Assembly: GCF_001905735.1 (NCBI RefSeq)
Contig: NZ_LISW01000001.1
Location: forward strand, 427,947-491,946
Source of the DNA: Streptomyces sp. CB01249
GTDB lineage: Bacteria; Actinomycetota; Actinomycetes; Streptomycetales; Streptomycetaceae
DNA length: 64,000 nucleotides
Direction of reading: 5' to 3'
The position numbers and the translations under genes were made by a program. The notes below the pieces were generated by a model. That model searched no databases. It worked only from the letters and a program-made list of their open reading frames with translations, and was not told the DNA's origin. Positions 16,303 through 24,331 of the stretch are shown here, one piece after another; the stretch's first letter is position 1; every line of letters starts with the position of its first letter.

Positions 16303-16952
16303 GCGGGGGTCCTTCGGGTGTTGTGGGGTTCGAGTACGCGGACCTGACCGCCGCGCTCGGCGATCCAAGCCTCGATATCGGGGCCGGTGAGCTTCCGGGT
16401 GCCCTCGCCGCTGACCACCGTGACCGGCCCGAAGGCCGTGCCGGTGAGGCCGCGTACGAGCGTGGTGTCGTCCACGGTGACCTTGAACGTGTTCTGGAAC
16501 AGGACAGCGTCCGTCAGGTCCGCGCCCCGCAGGTCCACGGCGTACAGCGAGGCGCCCATGATGCGCGTCCCGCGCAGGCTCGCCCCCGAGGCGTCGACAT
16601 CGTGGAGTGACGCCTTGACCATGTCGGCCCCGTCGAGCCGGGCGGACCGGAGCACGGCCCGGTCGAACTTCGCCCGGACGAGGTCGGCGTCGACCAGGTT
16701 GGCCCCGGTCAGGTCCGCCCCGGTGAGGTCCGCACGGTAGAAGGACGCCGACTCGAGTTCCACGCCAGTCAGTACTGCGTCGATGAGCCACGCGCCGGAG
16801 AAGTCGCCGTCCGAGAGACCGGCGCCCCGGAAGTCGTGCCCGACCCCGTGCAGGGCGTAACTCGTGTCATCGAGCCATTCCCGTAGCTGGGCGGCTGCCG
16901 CCGCGTCGGCGGGGAAGGATGCCGGCCGCCACGGGACCGGTGTCTCCGTCAC
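16299..16952 (-). CDS. Pentapeptide-repeat protein (second copy)
   Basis: A 217-residue protein built mainly of A(D/N)Lxx repeats (for example YRADLTGADLTGANLVDADLV), which fold into a right-handed quadrilateral beta-helix. It is a clear paralogue of the protein encoded at 17970-18617: they share the N-terminal WxPAxFPxD and QLxEWL segment, the repeat register, and a non-repeat C-terminus (NTFKVxVDDTTxVRGLTGT and ARGGQV-like end). Its start (GTG) overlaps the upstream stop and its stop overlaps the DUF6177 start, so it is translationally coupled on both sides. Pentapeptide proteins occur among immunity proteins of polymorphic toxins; that role is inferred from position. Confidence 0.85.
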   Translation of the reverse strand: MTETPVPWRPASFPADAAAAAQLREWLDDTSYALHGVGHDFRGAGLSDGDFSGAWLIDAVLTGVELESASFYRADLTGADLTGANLVDADLVRAKFDRAVLRSARLDGADMVKASLHDVDASGASLRGTRIMGASLYAVDLRGADLTDAVLFQNTFKVTVDDTTLVRGLTGTAFGPVTVVSGEGTRKLTGPDIEAWIAERGGQVRVLEPHNTRRTPA

Positions 16953-17638
16953 TGCGAGCCTTCGAACGCCTCGCGGACTTCTGTCCGTACGCGCTCGTTG
17001 CCGACCGTCGTGAGATATTCGCCGAACTCCCGGATCTCCGGCCCCTCGGCCCGGTAGACGATGATGACGGCGTGTTCCAGCGTGCGGGCCGAAGAGCTGA
17101 CCCGTAGCACGCTCATGGCCAGTTCAACGGACGTGGGCCCGTCGACCGGGGCGACGGCGCAGGCCAGGTCCACGAGTTGGGTGGCCAGGTCGAACCGCTG
17201 CTTCTCGCCGGCGGCCAGGGCGCGCACGCCTCGGCCGATGGCTTGCTTGATCTCGCCGAGCGCCGCCCTGACCGTGGCGCTGTCGATCAGTTCGCCGAGG
17301 CGGTCCTCGAAGTACTGCGTGTCGGCGAGCCGCACGAGCGCGCGGAACGCCTCTTCGCGTAGCGCGGCCGTCCCCTTCTCCTCGATCTCGTAGTGGCTCA
17401 CGTCCACGGCCAGCGCCAGTTGCGAGAACGTGCTGTCCACGGAGAACTTCCGGTCGATCGAGAAGTCGTACCAGGGGGTGCCCTCCGGGTCACCGGCCGC
17501 CCGGATCACGGCTTCGAACCCGGCCGCCTCGCCCTCTTCGGTCAGATCCCGGCACGCCAGAAACCGTTCCATGGGCGGGGCGCCCGGGTCGTTCATCACA
17601 CGGACGAGCCCGGCGACACGGTCCCGTTCCTGATCCAC
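16949..17638 (-). CDS. Unknown helical protein of the toxin operon
   Basis: I do not recognise this 229-residue protein. It is predicted from composition to be largely alpha-helical and soluble, with no signal or membrane segment; segments such as EEAFRALVRLADTQYFEDRLGELI and FDLATQLVDLACAV suggest HEAT-like helical pairs. GTG 17638 has a strong GAGGAAGAGG upstream, and its stop overlaps the next gene's start (GTGA). It lies between the two pentapeptide genes, 18 nt after a 101-residue gene, so it may be part of a duplicated immunity module. No catalytic motif is apparent. Confidence 0.65.
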   Translation of the reverse strand: MDQERDRVAGLVRVMNDPGAPPMERFLACRDLTEEGEAAGFEAVIRAAGDPEGTPWYDFSIDRKFSVDSTFSQLALAVDVSHYEIEEKGTAALREEAFRALVRLADTQYFEDRLGELIDSATVRAALGEIKQAIGRGVRALAAGEKQRFDLATQLVDLACAVAPVDGPTSVELAMSVLRVSSSARTLEHAVIIVYRAEGPEIREFGEYLTTVGNERVRTEVREAFEGSQ

Positions 17639-17656
17639 TTGGTCCTCTTCCTCGGA

Positions 17657-17962
17657 CTAACCCGGGGGCATCGGCTGTTCCGGCGCGTCGCCGAACAGGT
17701 AGTCGTACATGTCCCGAAGGTAGGCGTGCAGGGTCTCCCGGTCGGGGAACTCGATGTCGGTCAGCCGTTCGTACTCGGCGATCCCGAAATCGCCGTCCGA
17801 CATGATCTGCTCGAAACCCGAACGGATCAGGGCCACGTACGATTCCCTGAAACTCCACAGGGTGCGCCGCAGGTGGCCGGTGTTCTCGTATCCGCGCTCA
17901 AGATCGAGATACGCCCTGAAGAAATTCCGGAAGCGGGGGTCTGCCTGGACGTTTTCTGCCAA
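17657..17962 (-). CDS. Small helical protein, immunity-gene candidate
   Basis: A 101-residue acidic protein that I do not recognise. The chosen start is TTG 17962, 7 nt after the pentapeptide stop, with AGGCGGG just upstream. An ATG at 18022 would give 20 more residues but in a Arg/Gly-rich stretch overlapping the previous gene, which is less likely. Its body (FFRAYLDLERGYENTGHLRR, FEQIMSDGDFGIAEYERL) looks mainly helical. The length, acidity and place two genes behind a secreted nuclease-like toxin fit an immunity protein, but there is no family match to confirm it. Confidence 0.6.
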   Translation of the reverse strand: MAENVQADPRFRNFFRAYLDLERGYENTGHLRRTLWSFRESYVALIRSGFEQIMSDGDFGIAEYERLTDIEFPDRETLHAYLRDMYDYLFGDAPEQPMPPG

Positions 17963-17969
17963 GGCCCGC

Positions 17970-18617
17970 CTACCGTGCCGGCCGGTGTGGCGGGAGGACC
18001 TCAACCTGCCCGCCGCGCGCACTGACCCACGCCTCCAATTCCGCGCCGCCCACTTCGGCGGAGGAATCGCCGCTGACGACCGTGATCGGCCCGAAGACCG
18101 TGCCGGTCAGGCCGCGTACCACGGTGGTGTCATCGACGATGACCTTGAACGTGTTGTGGGCCAGGACCGCATCGGTGAGGTCCGCCCCCCTCAGGTCGAC
18201 GCCGAACAGTGACGCGGCCATGATCCGGGTTCCGCGGAAGCTCGCCTGCGACGCGTCGACGTTCTGCAGCGACGCTTTGACCATGTCGGCACCGTCGAGG
18301 CGTGCGGAGCGGAGTACCGCCTCATTGAGATTCGCCCGGACCAGATCGGCATCCGTGAGGTCCGCACCGGTGAGGTCCGCCGACTGGAGATCCGCGCGGT
18401 AGAAGCTCGCACCCGTGAACCGCACGCCCGTCAGGTTCGCCTGGGTGAACCATGCCTGAGTGAAATCACCGCCCGAGAGATCGGCACCCCGGAAATCGTT
18501 CTCGATTCCGAAAAGGCTGTAACCGTCCTCGGCGAGCCATTCCTGCAATTGGTGCGTTGCCTCAGGATCGACGGGAAAAGCGGCCGGCTTCCAAGTCCTA
18601 GGGGTACCAGATGACAT
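17970..18617 (-). CDS. Pentapeptide-repeat protein (first copy), immunity-gene candidate
   Basis: A 215-residue pentapeptide-repeat protein, directly downstream of the toxin. ATG 18617 lies inside the toxin gene (20-nt overlap) behind GGGAAG. Repeats such as YRADLQSADLTGADLTDADL and VRANLNEAVLRSARLDGADM fill residues 45-150. The C-terminal 60 residues (FKVIVDDTTVVRGLTGTVFG then an ARGGQV end) are not repeats. It is about two-thirds identical by eye to the protein at 16299-16952. Immediately following the toxin stop is the classic immunity position; some pentapeptide proteins also protect targets by mimicking DNA. Which of the downstream genes neutralises the toxin cannot be told from sequence. 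Confidence 0.82.
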   Translation of the reverse strand: MSSGTPRTWKPAAFPVDPEATHQLQEWLAEDGYSLFGIENDFRGADLSGGDFTQAWFTQANLTGVRFTGASFYRADLQSADLTGADLTDADLVRANLNEAVLRSARLDGADMVKASLQNVDASQASFRGTRIMAASLFGVDLRGADLTDAVLAHNTFKVIVDDTTVVRGLTGTVFGPITVVSGDSSAEVGGAELEAWVSARGGQVEVLPPHRPAR

Positions 18618-20769
18618 GATCTTCCCAACCGTGGCTCTTGACAATGTCCTTGATGCTGTCGATCGCTGCTTGATTCGCGTTCCGCACGTCGATCACGACT
18701 ACGCGGCCCAGGTCATCGATCTGTTCGGTGAATGTGTTGGTCCATGTCTGGACGTCCCTCACCGGGTTGTACGCACCGGGGAACGGCCGGGCGAGGAGAT
18801 CTGGATTCCGCACGTTGTTGAAAGGTGGCCAGAAGGAATGGACGCCCTTGATGTCATAGTACTTGCCGGTGGTCGCAGAATAGAACTCGCCCATGTCCGC
18901 GCCCGGCGGACGCTGAATGTCCGCCGGGAGGCGCCCCTGCTCCCGCAGGTCGAGTCCCACCCGAGCTTCGTCCATGGAGGAGGGGGACACCTTGCCCCGG
19001 TGATCGGGGTCGTATTTCATGTCGCCGAAGTCCTCCGGGGACCGCTTCTCCACCTCCTCGAGGTGGCCCCAGTGCCCGGCCCGTTCCTCCGGTGTCAACT
19101 CGGGCAGCGGTTCGTTCGGGCGTTCGCCGCCCCCGGGTGTGCCGTCTCCATGGCCGTCGCCGCCGGAGCCGTTGTTTCCGTCGCCGTGGCCACCGCCACC
19201 GCCCGGCGTGCCGGTGTCGGAACCACCACCGCTGTTGCCGCCACCCGTGTCGGTGTGCGATCCCGTACCGGACTCGCCCCCCGACCCCGTCGGATGCTCC
19301 GTCACATGCCCGCCCGTCGACGGCGACGTGTGATGCGTCGTCCCCTCCGGCGAGGAGTGCGGCGGCTTTGCCGAGTTCTCGACGTGGCTCGGGCCCCCCG
19401 CGCCCTCCAGGACCTTCTCGTGGTCCGGGACGCGCTCGTGCGTGTCCGGGAGTTCGTTCTTGTGGGGCTCCGGGACCGGCTCGGTGTCCGGTACGGGGTT
19501 GCCGTGTTCGTCGCGGATGACGGCGTCGTTGCCGACGACGCGGGGGTTGCCGTTGTGGTCGGTGTAGTGGAGGCCGGGGGTCTCCGTCGTCGGGTGGGGG
19601 GCCGTGCCGGTCGGGGCCGTACGGGCCATGTCGTCCACGCCCGCGGAACTCGTCCGCAGGCTGTCCATCAGGTCGCCGACCTTGATCTTGGTGACGCCCG
19701 CCGCCTTGCCGAGGTAGCTCATCGGGTCGACCAGCGCGCCCGCCTTGCCCGCCACCGACGCGGCGTCCGCGACCACGCCCAGCTTGCCGGCCTTGCCCAG
19801 CTTGAGGAGGGAGCCGGAGCCGATGGTCACCACGTTGAACAGCACCGAGCCGAAGGCGCGTGACGGGTCGTGCCCCCACTCGTCCCAGGCGACCAGCGAC
19901 TTGCCGAAGTTGCGCAGGGCCGCCTTCTGGCGGTCGGTGTCGCTGTGGTCCGCCGGGCCGAACATCTTGTCCATCGCCCAGTCGTACGGCGTCATCAGAT
20001 ACGCGCTGATGCCGCCGAAGACGTCACCGATGCCCGACCAGGTCTTCTTGAAGTTGTCCCAGTCGAAGACGTTGACCATGCTGCCGAGGCCCTTGATCGT
20101 GCCCCAGACCCCGTCGACGAAGAAGCCCTTCAGCGCGCCGCCGACGTTGTCCTTCGTCCACTCCCACGCGGCCCGCAGCCCCGTGTACTCGCGCTCGTCC
20201 ACCGTGCCCCACGGCGTCTCACCGGCGTCCTTGACGTCGTCCGCCTTGAAGCCGTACATCCCGGCCTTGTGCGAACCGTCGTCCACGACGAAGTGCGTAC
20301 CGCCCACCAGCGCCGTGATCTTGTTGGCCGCGTCGCGCTCCGCGCCCTGGAAGGCCACCCACGTCGTGCCGACCTCGTGGACCAGGCGGGCGTTCTCGTC
20401 GATCTTGTCCTGGTCCTGCTGCCAGTCGTCGTCGTCCCTGTTCTCCGCGACGAACCTCGCCGCGTCCTCCCGGAGCCGGTTCATCCGGGCCACCAGCGGC
20501 CGGGCCGTCGTCGCGAAACCCGAGAGCGCCCCGCTCACCGACTCCAGCTTGTCCGCGAACGCGTCCGCCTTGTCGCGTACCGGAATCGTGGAGTCGAGCA
20601 ACTCCTCCTGCTCCGGGGCGTCGTAGACCGGGTCCAGCGCCTGGAAGGCCGTGTGGACGTCCTTGCCCGTGGTCCGGATGTCGGAGGCGGTCGTCTTCAG
20701 CGTGGCCGCGTGCTTCTCCAGAGCCTCCAGATTCCCGGTGTAGAAGGGGATCTTCGCCAGGTCGATCAC
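18598..20769 (-). CDS. T7SS-type polymorphic toxin with C-terminal nuclease-like domain
   Basis: A 723-residue secreted-toxin candidate. Residues 1-130 are a long helical WXG/LXG-like N-terminus (FYTGNLEALEKHAATLKTTA) without a Sec signal, as in type VII effectors. Residues about 180-380 contain Trp/Gly-rich segments (WEWTKDNVGGALKGFFVDG) and hydrophobic pretoxin-like helices. Residues about 400-585 are a Pro/Thr/Gly/His-rich linker. The C-terminal 125 residues form the toxin: E601, E628 and D639-x-K641 in YYDIKG, then TEQIDDLGRVVVIDVRN, resembling PD-(D/E)xK or CdiA-CT nucleases. GTG 20769 overlaps the DUF6507 stop (GTGA). The family is confident, the nuclease activity and target are inferred. 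Confidence 0.8.
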   Translation of the reverse strand: MIDLAKIPFYTGNLEALEKHAATLKTTASDIRTTGKDVHTAFQALDPVYDAPEQEELLDSTIPVRDKADAFADKLESVSGALSGFATTARPLVARMNRLREDAARFVAENRDDDDWQQDQDKIDENARLVHEVGTTWVAFQGAERDAANKITALVGGTHFVVDDGSHKAGMYGFKADDVKDAGETPWGTVDEREYTGLRAAWEWTKDNVGGALKGFFVDGVWGTIKGLGSMVNVFDWDNFKKTWSGIGDVFGGISAYLMTPYDWAMDKMFGPADHSDTDRQKAALRNFGKSLVAWDEWGHDPSRAFGSVLFNVVTIGSGSLLKLGKAGKLGVVADAASVAGKAGALVDPMSYLGKAAGVTKIKVGDLMDSLRTSSAGVDDMARTAPTGTAPHPTTETPGLHYTDHNGNPRVVGNDAVIRDEHGNPVPDTEPVPEPHKNELPDTHERVPDHEKVLEGAGGPSHVENSAKPPHSSPEGTTHHTSPSTGGHVTEHPTGSGGESGTGSHTDTGGGNSGGGSDTGTPGGGGGHGDGNNGSGGDGHGDGTPGGGERPNEPLPELTPEERAGHWGHLEEVEKRSPEDFGDMKYDPDHRGKVSPSSMDEARVGLDLREQGRLPADIQRPPGADMGEFYSATTGKYYDIKGVHSFWPPFNNVRNPDLLARPFPGAYNPVRDVQTWTNTFTEQIDDLGRVVVIDVRNANQAAIDSIKDIVKSHGWEDHVIWYP

Positions 20770-21155
20770 TTCTTCGGGCCCTTCCCCTTCAGCTCCTCCG
20801 GGGTCGGCGCCTTGGAGTACTGCTCCTGCTTGTTCTTCGCCATGTCCAGATCGCCCGCGAGGTACGCCTCAGTGGCCAGCCGCGCCCCCGTCATGGACTT
20901 CGCCGCCCGGACCGGAAGGAACTGCAGGTCCTTGAGTGTGTGCTGCTGGAACTCCTGCAACGCCTGGGCCACCGGCCCGAACGCGCCCCCCTTCGGGATC
21001 TCGGTCCCGCCCAGCACCATCGTGCCCGCCGAACTGGCCGACCCCACCAGAGCGTCGTTGTACGACGTGAACTCCGTCTTGAATTCGCCGCCCACCTCGG
21101 CGGTCTTCTTCAGCACCCGACGAACGCCGCCGGGGTCGATGTCCCACTTGGTCAC
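20766..21155 (-). CDS. DUF6507 family protein, T7SS-associated
   Basis: A 129-residue helical protein of the kind named DUF6507. MTKWDIDPGGVRRVL at the start and the LATEAYLAGDLDMAKNKQEQY stretch near the end are typical. The size and helical-hairpin character resemble WXG100/ESX proteins, so it likely pairs with or chaperones the N-terminal domain of the downstream toxin during type VII export. It is the first gene of the operon. The GTG start is preceded by a run of ten G as Shine-Dalgarno, and its stop overlaps the toxin start. The secretion ATPase itself is not in this window. Confidence 0.78.
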   Translation of the reverse strand: MTKWDIDPGGVRRVLKKTAEVGGEFKTEFTSYNDALVGSASSAGTMVLGGTEIPKGGAFGPVAQALQEFQQHTLKDLQFLPVRAAKSMTGARLATEAYLAGDLDMAKNKQEQYSKAPTPEELKGKGPKK

Positions 21156-21159
21156 GGTG

Positions 21160-21169
21160 CCCCCCCCCC
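21160..21169 (-). repeat. G10 homopolymer acting as Shine-Dalgarno of the toxin operon
   Basis: Ten consecutive C on the plus strand read as G10 on the minus strand, ending 4 nt before the GTG of DUF6507. No other ribosome binding site is present. Slippage of such a run would change the spacing or strength of the site. Confidence 0.7.
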
Positions 21170-21204
21170 GTCAAGAATCTCTGCCGCTCAGCGCCCGGGT
21201 GCCG

Positions 21205-21220
21205 CCGCGCCGAAGCGCGG
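21205..21220 (-). other. UUCG-tetraloop hairpin in the toxin-operon leader
   Basis: On the minus strand CCGCGC and GCGCGG enclose TTCG, an extra-stable RNA tetraloop, 35 nt before the G10 ribosome binding site. It may protect or structure the leader. Confidence 0.4.
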
Positions 21221-21296
21221 GCACACCGGAGCACACCCCGCCATCCTGCACCGGCACACCGGGAAGGATCAAACCCCTTGTTGCCGTATGCAAAGA

Positions 21297-21315
21297 CGCG
21301 GCGGGGTGCGCCGCG
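21297..21315 (-). terminator. Terminator of the PhoX-type phosphatase gene
   Basis: CGCGGCG (21297-21303) pairs with CGCCGCG (21309-21315) over a 5-nt loop, 15 nt beyond the phosphatase stop; on the minus strand it is followed by TCTTTG, a short T-rich run. Confidence 0.6.
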
Positions 21316-21330
21316 GTTCCGCTCAGGCCG

Positions 21331-22704
21331 TCAGCGCCACGGACCCGTGACCGCGAACGTGGTGCCCGGTGTGTAGACGTTCACGTACATCGTCCCGTAA
21401 TCCGGTGCGAACGTGACACCCGCGAACTCGCCCCACTCCGGCGCCCCGGGCGTCCCGATGTTCTGCCGGCCGCGCGCCATCGGGTACACCTCGCCGCGCC
21501 GGGTCAGGCCGAACACGTGCTGGGCGCCGCCGCCGTCCTCACAGACCATCAGGCCGCCGTCGGGGGCGAGGGTGATGTTGTCGGGGGACTCGCCGGGGAG
21601 CTGGAGGTCGGTGTCCGGGCCGAAGGCGATGACCAGGGTCAGCCGGTGCGTGTGCGGGTCGTAGCGCCAGACCTGTCCGTAGTGGTCCGCCGCCGAGCCC
21701 TCGTCGCGGTGCGCGAAGCTGGAGACGAAGTAGACGGACGAGCCGCCCCAGTAGCAGCCCTCCAGCTTCTGGCCGTGCGTGATGCCCTTCGGGCCGAAGT
21801 CCTGGAAGCGGATGGGGGTTTCGGCCGCCTGCGGATCCGGTACGGGCACCCACTCGACGCCCTCGAACACCGTCCCGGTCTCCCGCACGGCCGAGAGGTC
21901 CGGCACCCCCGGCACCCGCATGGCCTCCAGCCGGCCGCCCGCCCGCAGCGAACCCGTACCGCCCAGCGGCTTCCTCGGCAGGAAGCGGTAGAACAGCCCG
22001 AACGGCTTCTCGAACGCGTCCTCCGTCTCGTACACCGTCCCGTCGCGCGGATCGATCGCGACGGCCTCGTGCTGGAAGCGGCCCATCGCGGTCAGCGGCA
22101 CGGCACCGGTACGGCGCGGATCGGCGCCGTCCACCTCGAAGACGTAGCCGTGGTCCTTGGTGTAGCCGTTGGTACCGGCCCTGTCCTCGGTCTCCTCACA
22201 GGTCAGCCAGGTGTTCCAAGGGGTGCGTCCGCCCGCGCAGTTCACCGCCGTACCGGCGATGGCGACGCGCTCGGACAGCACCCGGTTCTGGCCGTCGAGC
22301 TCCAGGGCCGTACAGCCGCCCTTACCCATCGGGTCGTACGTCAGTCCCTCGACCACCGGTACGGGAATCGCGGCGTCCACCCGGTTCTCGTGGTTGCGGA
22401 CCAGCCGTACGTGTCCGCCCCGGCCGCCGAACGCGGCCATGCCGTCGCAGTGGCTGGGCACCTGCCCCTCGCCGGAGCGGAGCCGGTCGCCCTCCCGGGA
22501 CAGCACCCGGTAGTGGAAACCTTTCGGCAGGTCGAGCAGGCCGTCCGGGTCCGGCACGAGCGGGCCGTAACCCTCGTGACCGCGAGCGGCGGAGCTGCCC
22601 GCGAAGAGTTCGGTGAACGCCCCCGTGAAGACGATCGAGACGGCGGCGGCACCCGCCGCCAGAACGTTTCGCCGGGACGCGGGGGGACGGGGTACGACTG
22701 ACAT
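21331..22704 (-). CDS. PhoX/DUF839-type alkaline phosphatase
   Basis: A 457-residue exported protein of the PhoX (DUF839) family. The N-terminus SRRNVLAAGAAAVSIVF is a twin-arginine signal with a short hydrophobic core, fitting export of a folded metalloenzyme. Family features include YGPLVPDPDGLLDLPKGFHY, VRNHE, NTWLTCEETE, GRFQHEAVAIDP, TVYETEDAF and PDNITLAPDGGLMVCEDG. Known PhoX enzymes bind calcium and iron and release phosphate from organic monoesters outside the cell; many are controlled by the phosphate regulator PhoP. The ATG at 22704 has GGGAG upstream. It lies next to a two-component system and the VTC operon, a phosphate-related neighbourhood. Confidence 0.88.
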   Translation of the reverse strand: MSVVPRPPASRRNVLAAGAAAVSIVFTGAFTELFAGSSAARGHEGYGPLVPDPDGLLDLPKGFHYRVLSREGDRLRSGEGQVPSHCDGMAAFGGRGGHVRLVRNHENRVDAAIPVPVVEGLTYDPMGKGGCTALELDGQNRVLSERVAIAGTAVNCAGGRTPWNTWLTCEETEDRAGTNGYTKDHGYVFEVDGADPRRTGAVPLTAMGRFQHEAVAIDPRDGTVYETEDAFEKPFGLFYRFLPRKPLGGTGSLRAGGRLEAMRVPGVPDLSAVRETGTVFEGVEWVPVPDPQAAETPIRFQDFGPKGITHGQKLEGCYWGGSSVYFVSSFAHRDEGSAADHYGQVWRYDPHTHRLTLVIAFGPDTDLQLPGESPDNITLAPDGGLMVCEDGGGAQHVFGLTRRGEVYPMARGRQNIGTPGAPEWGEFAGVTFAPDYGTMYVNVYTPGTTFAVTGPWR

Positions 22705-22798
22705 GGGCAACTCCCTGCGTGGGGTACAGGTTGGCATGGCAACGTCACGAGCAGGTGTGCCCGTTCGGGGCCGTCGCTGAACGTTGTCACGCCACGGT

Positions 22799-24331
22799 TC
22801 ACGGACCCGCGCCGACGCTCCGGGGCAGCAGCAGCCGGAACGTCGCACCGTCGCCCGGCCGGGTGTCGAGTTCGAGCCGCCCGCCGTGCGCCTCGGCGAT
22901 GGTGGCCGCGATCGACAGACCGAGCCCGGACCCGGGTTCGGCGCCCTCCCGGCCCGCCGACGGCCCCCGGTAGAACCGCTCGAAGACCTGCTGGGCCGCC
23001 TCGGGCGCCGGCCCCGGTCCGTCGTCCGCGACCTCCACCACGCACGCCTCCACCCCGGCGGGCAGCGCAGCCGTCGCGCCGTGGCGGCCGGGCCGGTCGG
23101 TGCCGCCGGTGTCCGGGCCGGTGCGCACCGCGCCGACCCGGACCTCGACGCGTGCGCCGGGCGGGGTGTGCACACAGGCGTTGGCCAGCAGATTGCCGAT
23201 GACCTGGGACAGCTGATGGGCGTCGCCCAGCGCCTCCACCACGTCCAGCGCGGACCCGTCCTTCCCGCCCCCGCCCAGCGGTGCCAGCCGCACATCGCGG
23301 CCCGGATGCGCGACGACGGCCGCACCGACCCCGTCCGCCGCGAGCGACAGCAGGTCCACGGTCTCGCGGTGCGCCACGGGGGCGTACCCCAGCTTGGCCA
23401 GCAGGAACAGGTCGTCCACGAGCCGACTCATCCGCTCCGCGTTCCTGGCGATCAGCACATGGGCCTCGCGCCGCCGGGCCGCGGGCAGGCGCGGCTGCTC
23501 CACGAGGAGTTCGGCGAACCCCTGGATCGAGGTGAGCGGGGTGCGCAGTTCGTGACCCGCGTCCGCCATGAAACGGCGCAGCCGCTGCTCGGAGGCGTCC
23601 TTACGGTGCAGAGCCGCCCGGACCTGGCCGAGCATCGTGTTGAACGCGAGCCCGAGCCGCCCGGTCTCCGTGCGCGGGTCGGTGTCCGTGACCGTCAGGG
23701 CCGACTCGCCGCCGGTGATCCGCAGCGCCGTCCGCTCCATCCGGGCCAGCGGGCGGAGCCCCAGGCGCACGGCGGCACTGCCGAGCAGTCCGACGCAGGC
23801 CGCGGTGGCGACCCCGATCGCGAGGCTGAACCACAGCAGCTTCGACGTGGCCCCCTCCACCGTGCCCAGGGGCAGCGCGACGACGACGCGCCGCCCGTCC
23901 GGACCCGTGTCGGCGACCACCCGCCAGGCCGAACCGCCGTCCGCGTCCGGCAGGGTGGCGGGGTGGCCGGTCTCCAGGCCGAGGCGGGAAGCGGTGGCGG
24001 GCAGCCGGGGGCCACCGGTGCCGGTGCCGAGCGAGTCGGGCCGGAGCCGTCCGTCGGAGTCGTAGAAGAAGACCCGGAAGTCGGACGGCAGCACGTCCTC
24101 GCGGGGGACGGGCGCGGGGACGTTCGGCAGCCGGCCGTGGGCGGGGGCGTACGCGGCCGGGGGCGGCGGGCGGAAGCCGGTGAGCCGGTGGTCGATCTGC
24201 TCCGTCAGCCAGGACCGCATGACCGCGAGCCCCGCCGCCTGCGAGATCAGTACGGCCGCGGTGGCCAGGACGGCGGAGATCAGCACCAGCCGGGTCCGCA
24301 CGGAGCGGGGCCGGCGCGGCAGGAACCTCAC
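22799..24331 (-). CDS. Sensor histidine kinase (HAMP-HisKA-HATPase)
   Basis: A 510-residue membrane sensor kinase. Two membrane segments (about 14-38 and 165-188) flank a periplasmic domain of about 125 residues. A HAMP linker follows, then HisKA with the phosphoacceptor H260 (FMADAGHELRTPLTSIQGF), and a HATPase with the N-box NLLANACVH, VADDGPGPAPEA and GSGLGLSIA. The start is GTG 24331, overlapping the response-regulator stop (GTGA), so the pair is coupled. The extracellular domain has no family I recognise, so the stimulus is open. Its position behind the CotH operon suggests it controls that operon. Confidence 0.93.
   Translation of the reverse strand: MRFLPRRPRSVRTRLVLISAVLATAAVLISQAAGLAVMRSWLTEQIDHRLTGFRPPPPAAYAPAHGRLPNVPAPVPREDVLPSDFRVFFYDSDGRLRPDSLGTGTGGPRLPATASRLGLETGHPATLPDADGGSAWRVVADTGPDGRRVVVALPLGTVEGATSKLLWFSLAIGVATAACVGLLGSAAVRLGLRPLARMERTALRITGGESALTVTDTDPRTETGRLGLAFNTMLGQVRAALHRKDASEQRLRRFMADAGHELRTPLTSIQGFAELLVEQPRLPAARRREAHVLIARNAERMSRLVDDLFLLAKLGYAPVAHRETVDLLSLAADGVGAAVVAHPGRDVRLAPLGGGGKDGSALDVVEALGDAHQLSQVIGNLLANACVHTPPGARVEVRVGAVRTGPDTGGTDRPGRHGATAALPAGVEACVVEVADDGPGPAPEAAQQVFERFYRGPSAGREGAEPGSGLGLSIAATIAEAHGGRLELDTRPGDGATFRLLLPRSVGAGP

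Noticed and set aside
16303..16791. Upstream extension of the DUF6177 frame
   Set aside because: It overlaps the pentapeptide gene completely and is Arg/His-rich without conservation; ATG 16302 with the ATGA overlap is the natural start.
22705..22798. PHO box upstream of the PhoX-type gene
   Set aside because: Only isolated GTTCA-like pieces are present, without the 11-bp phasing seen before the VTC operon, so I do not claim a PhoP site there.
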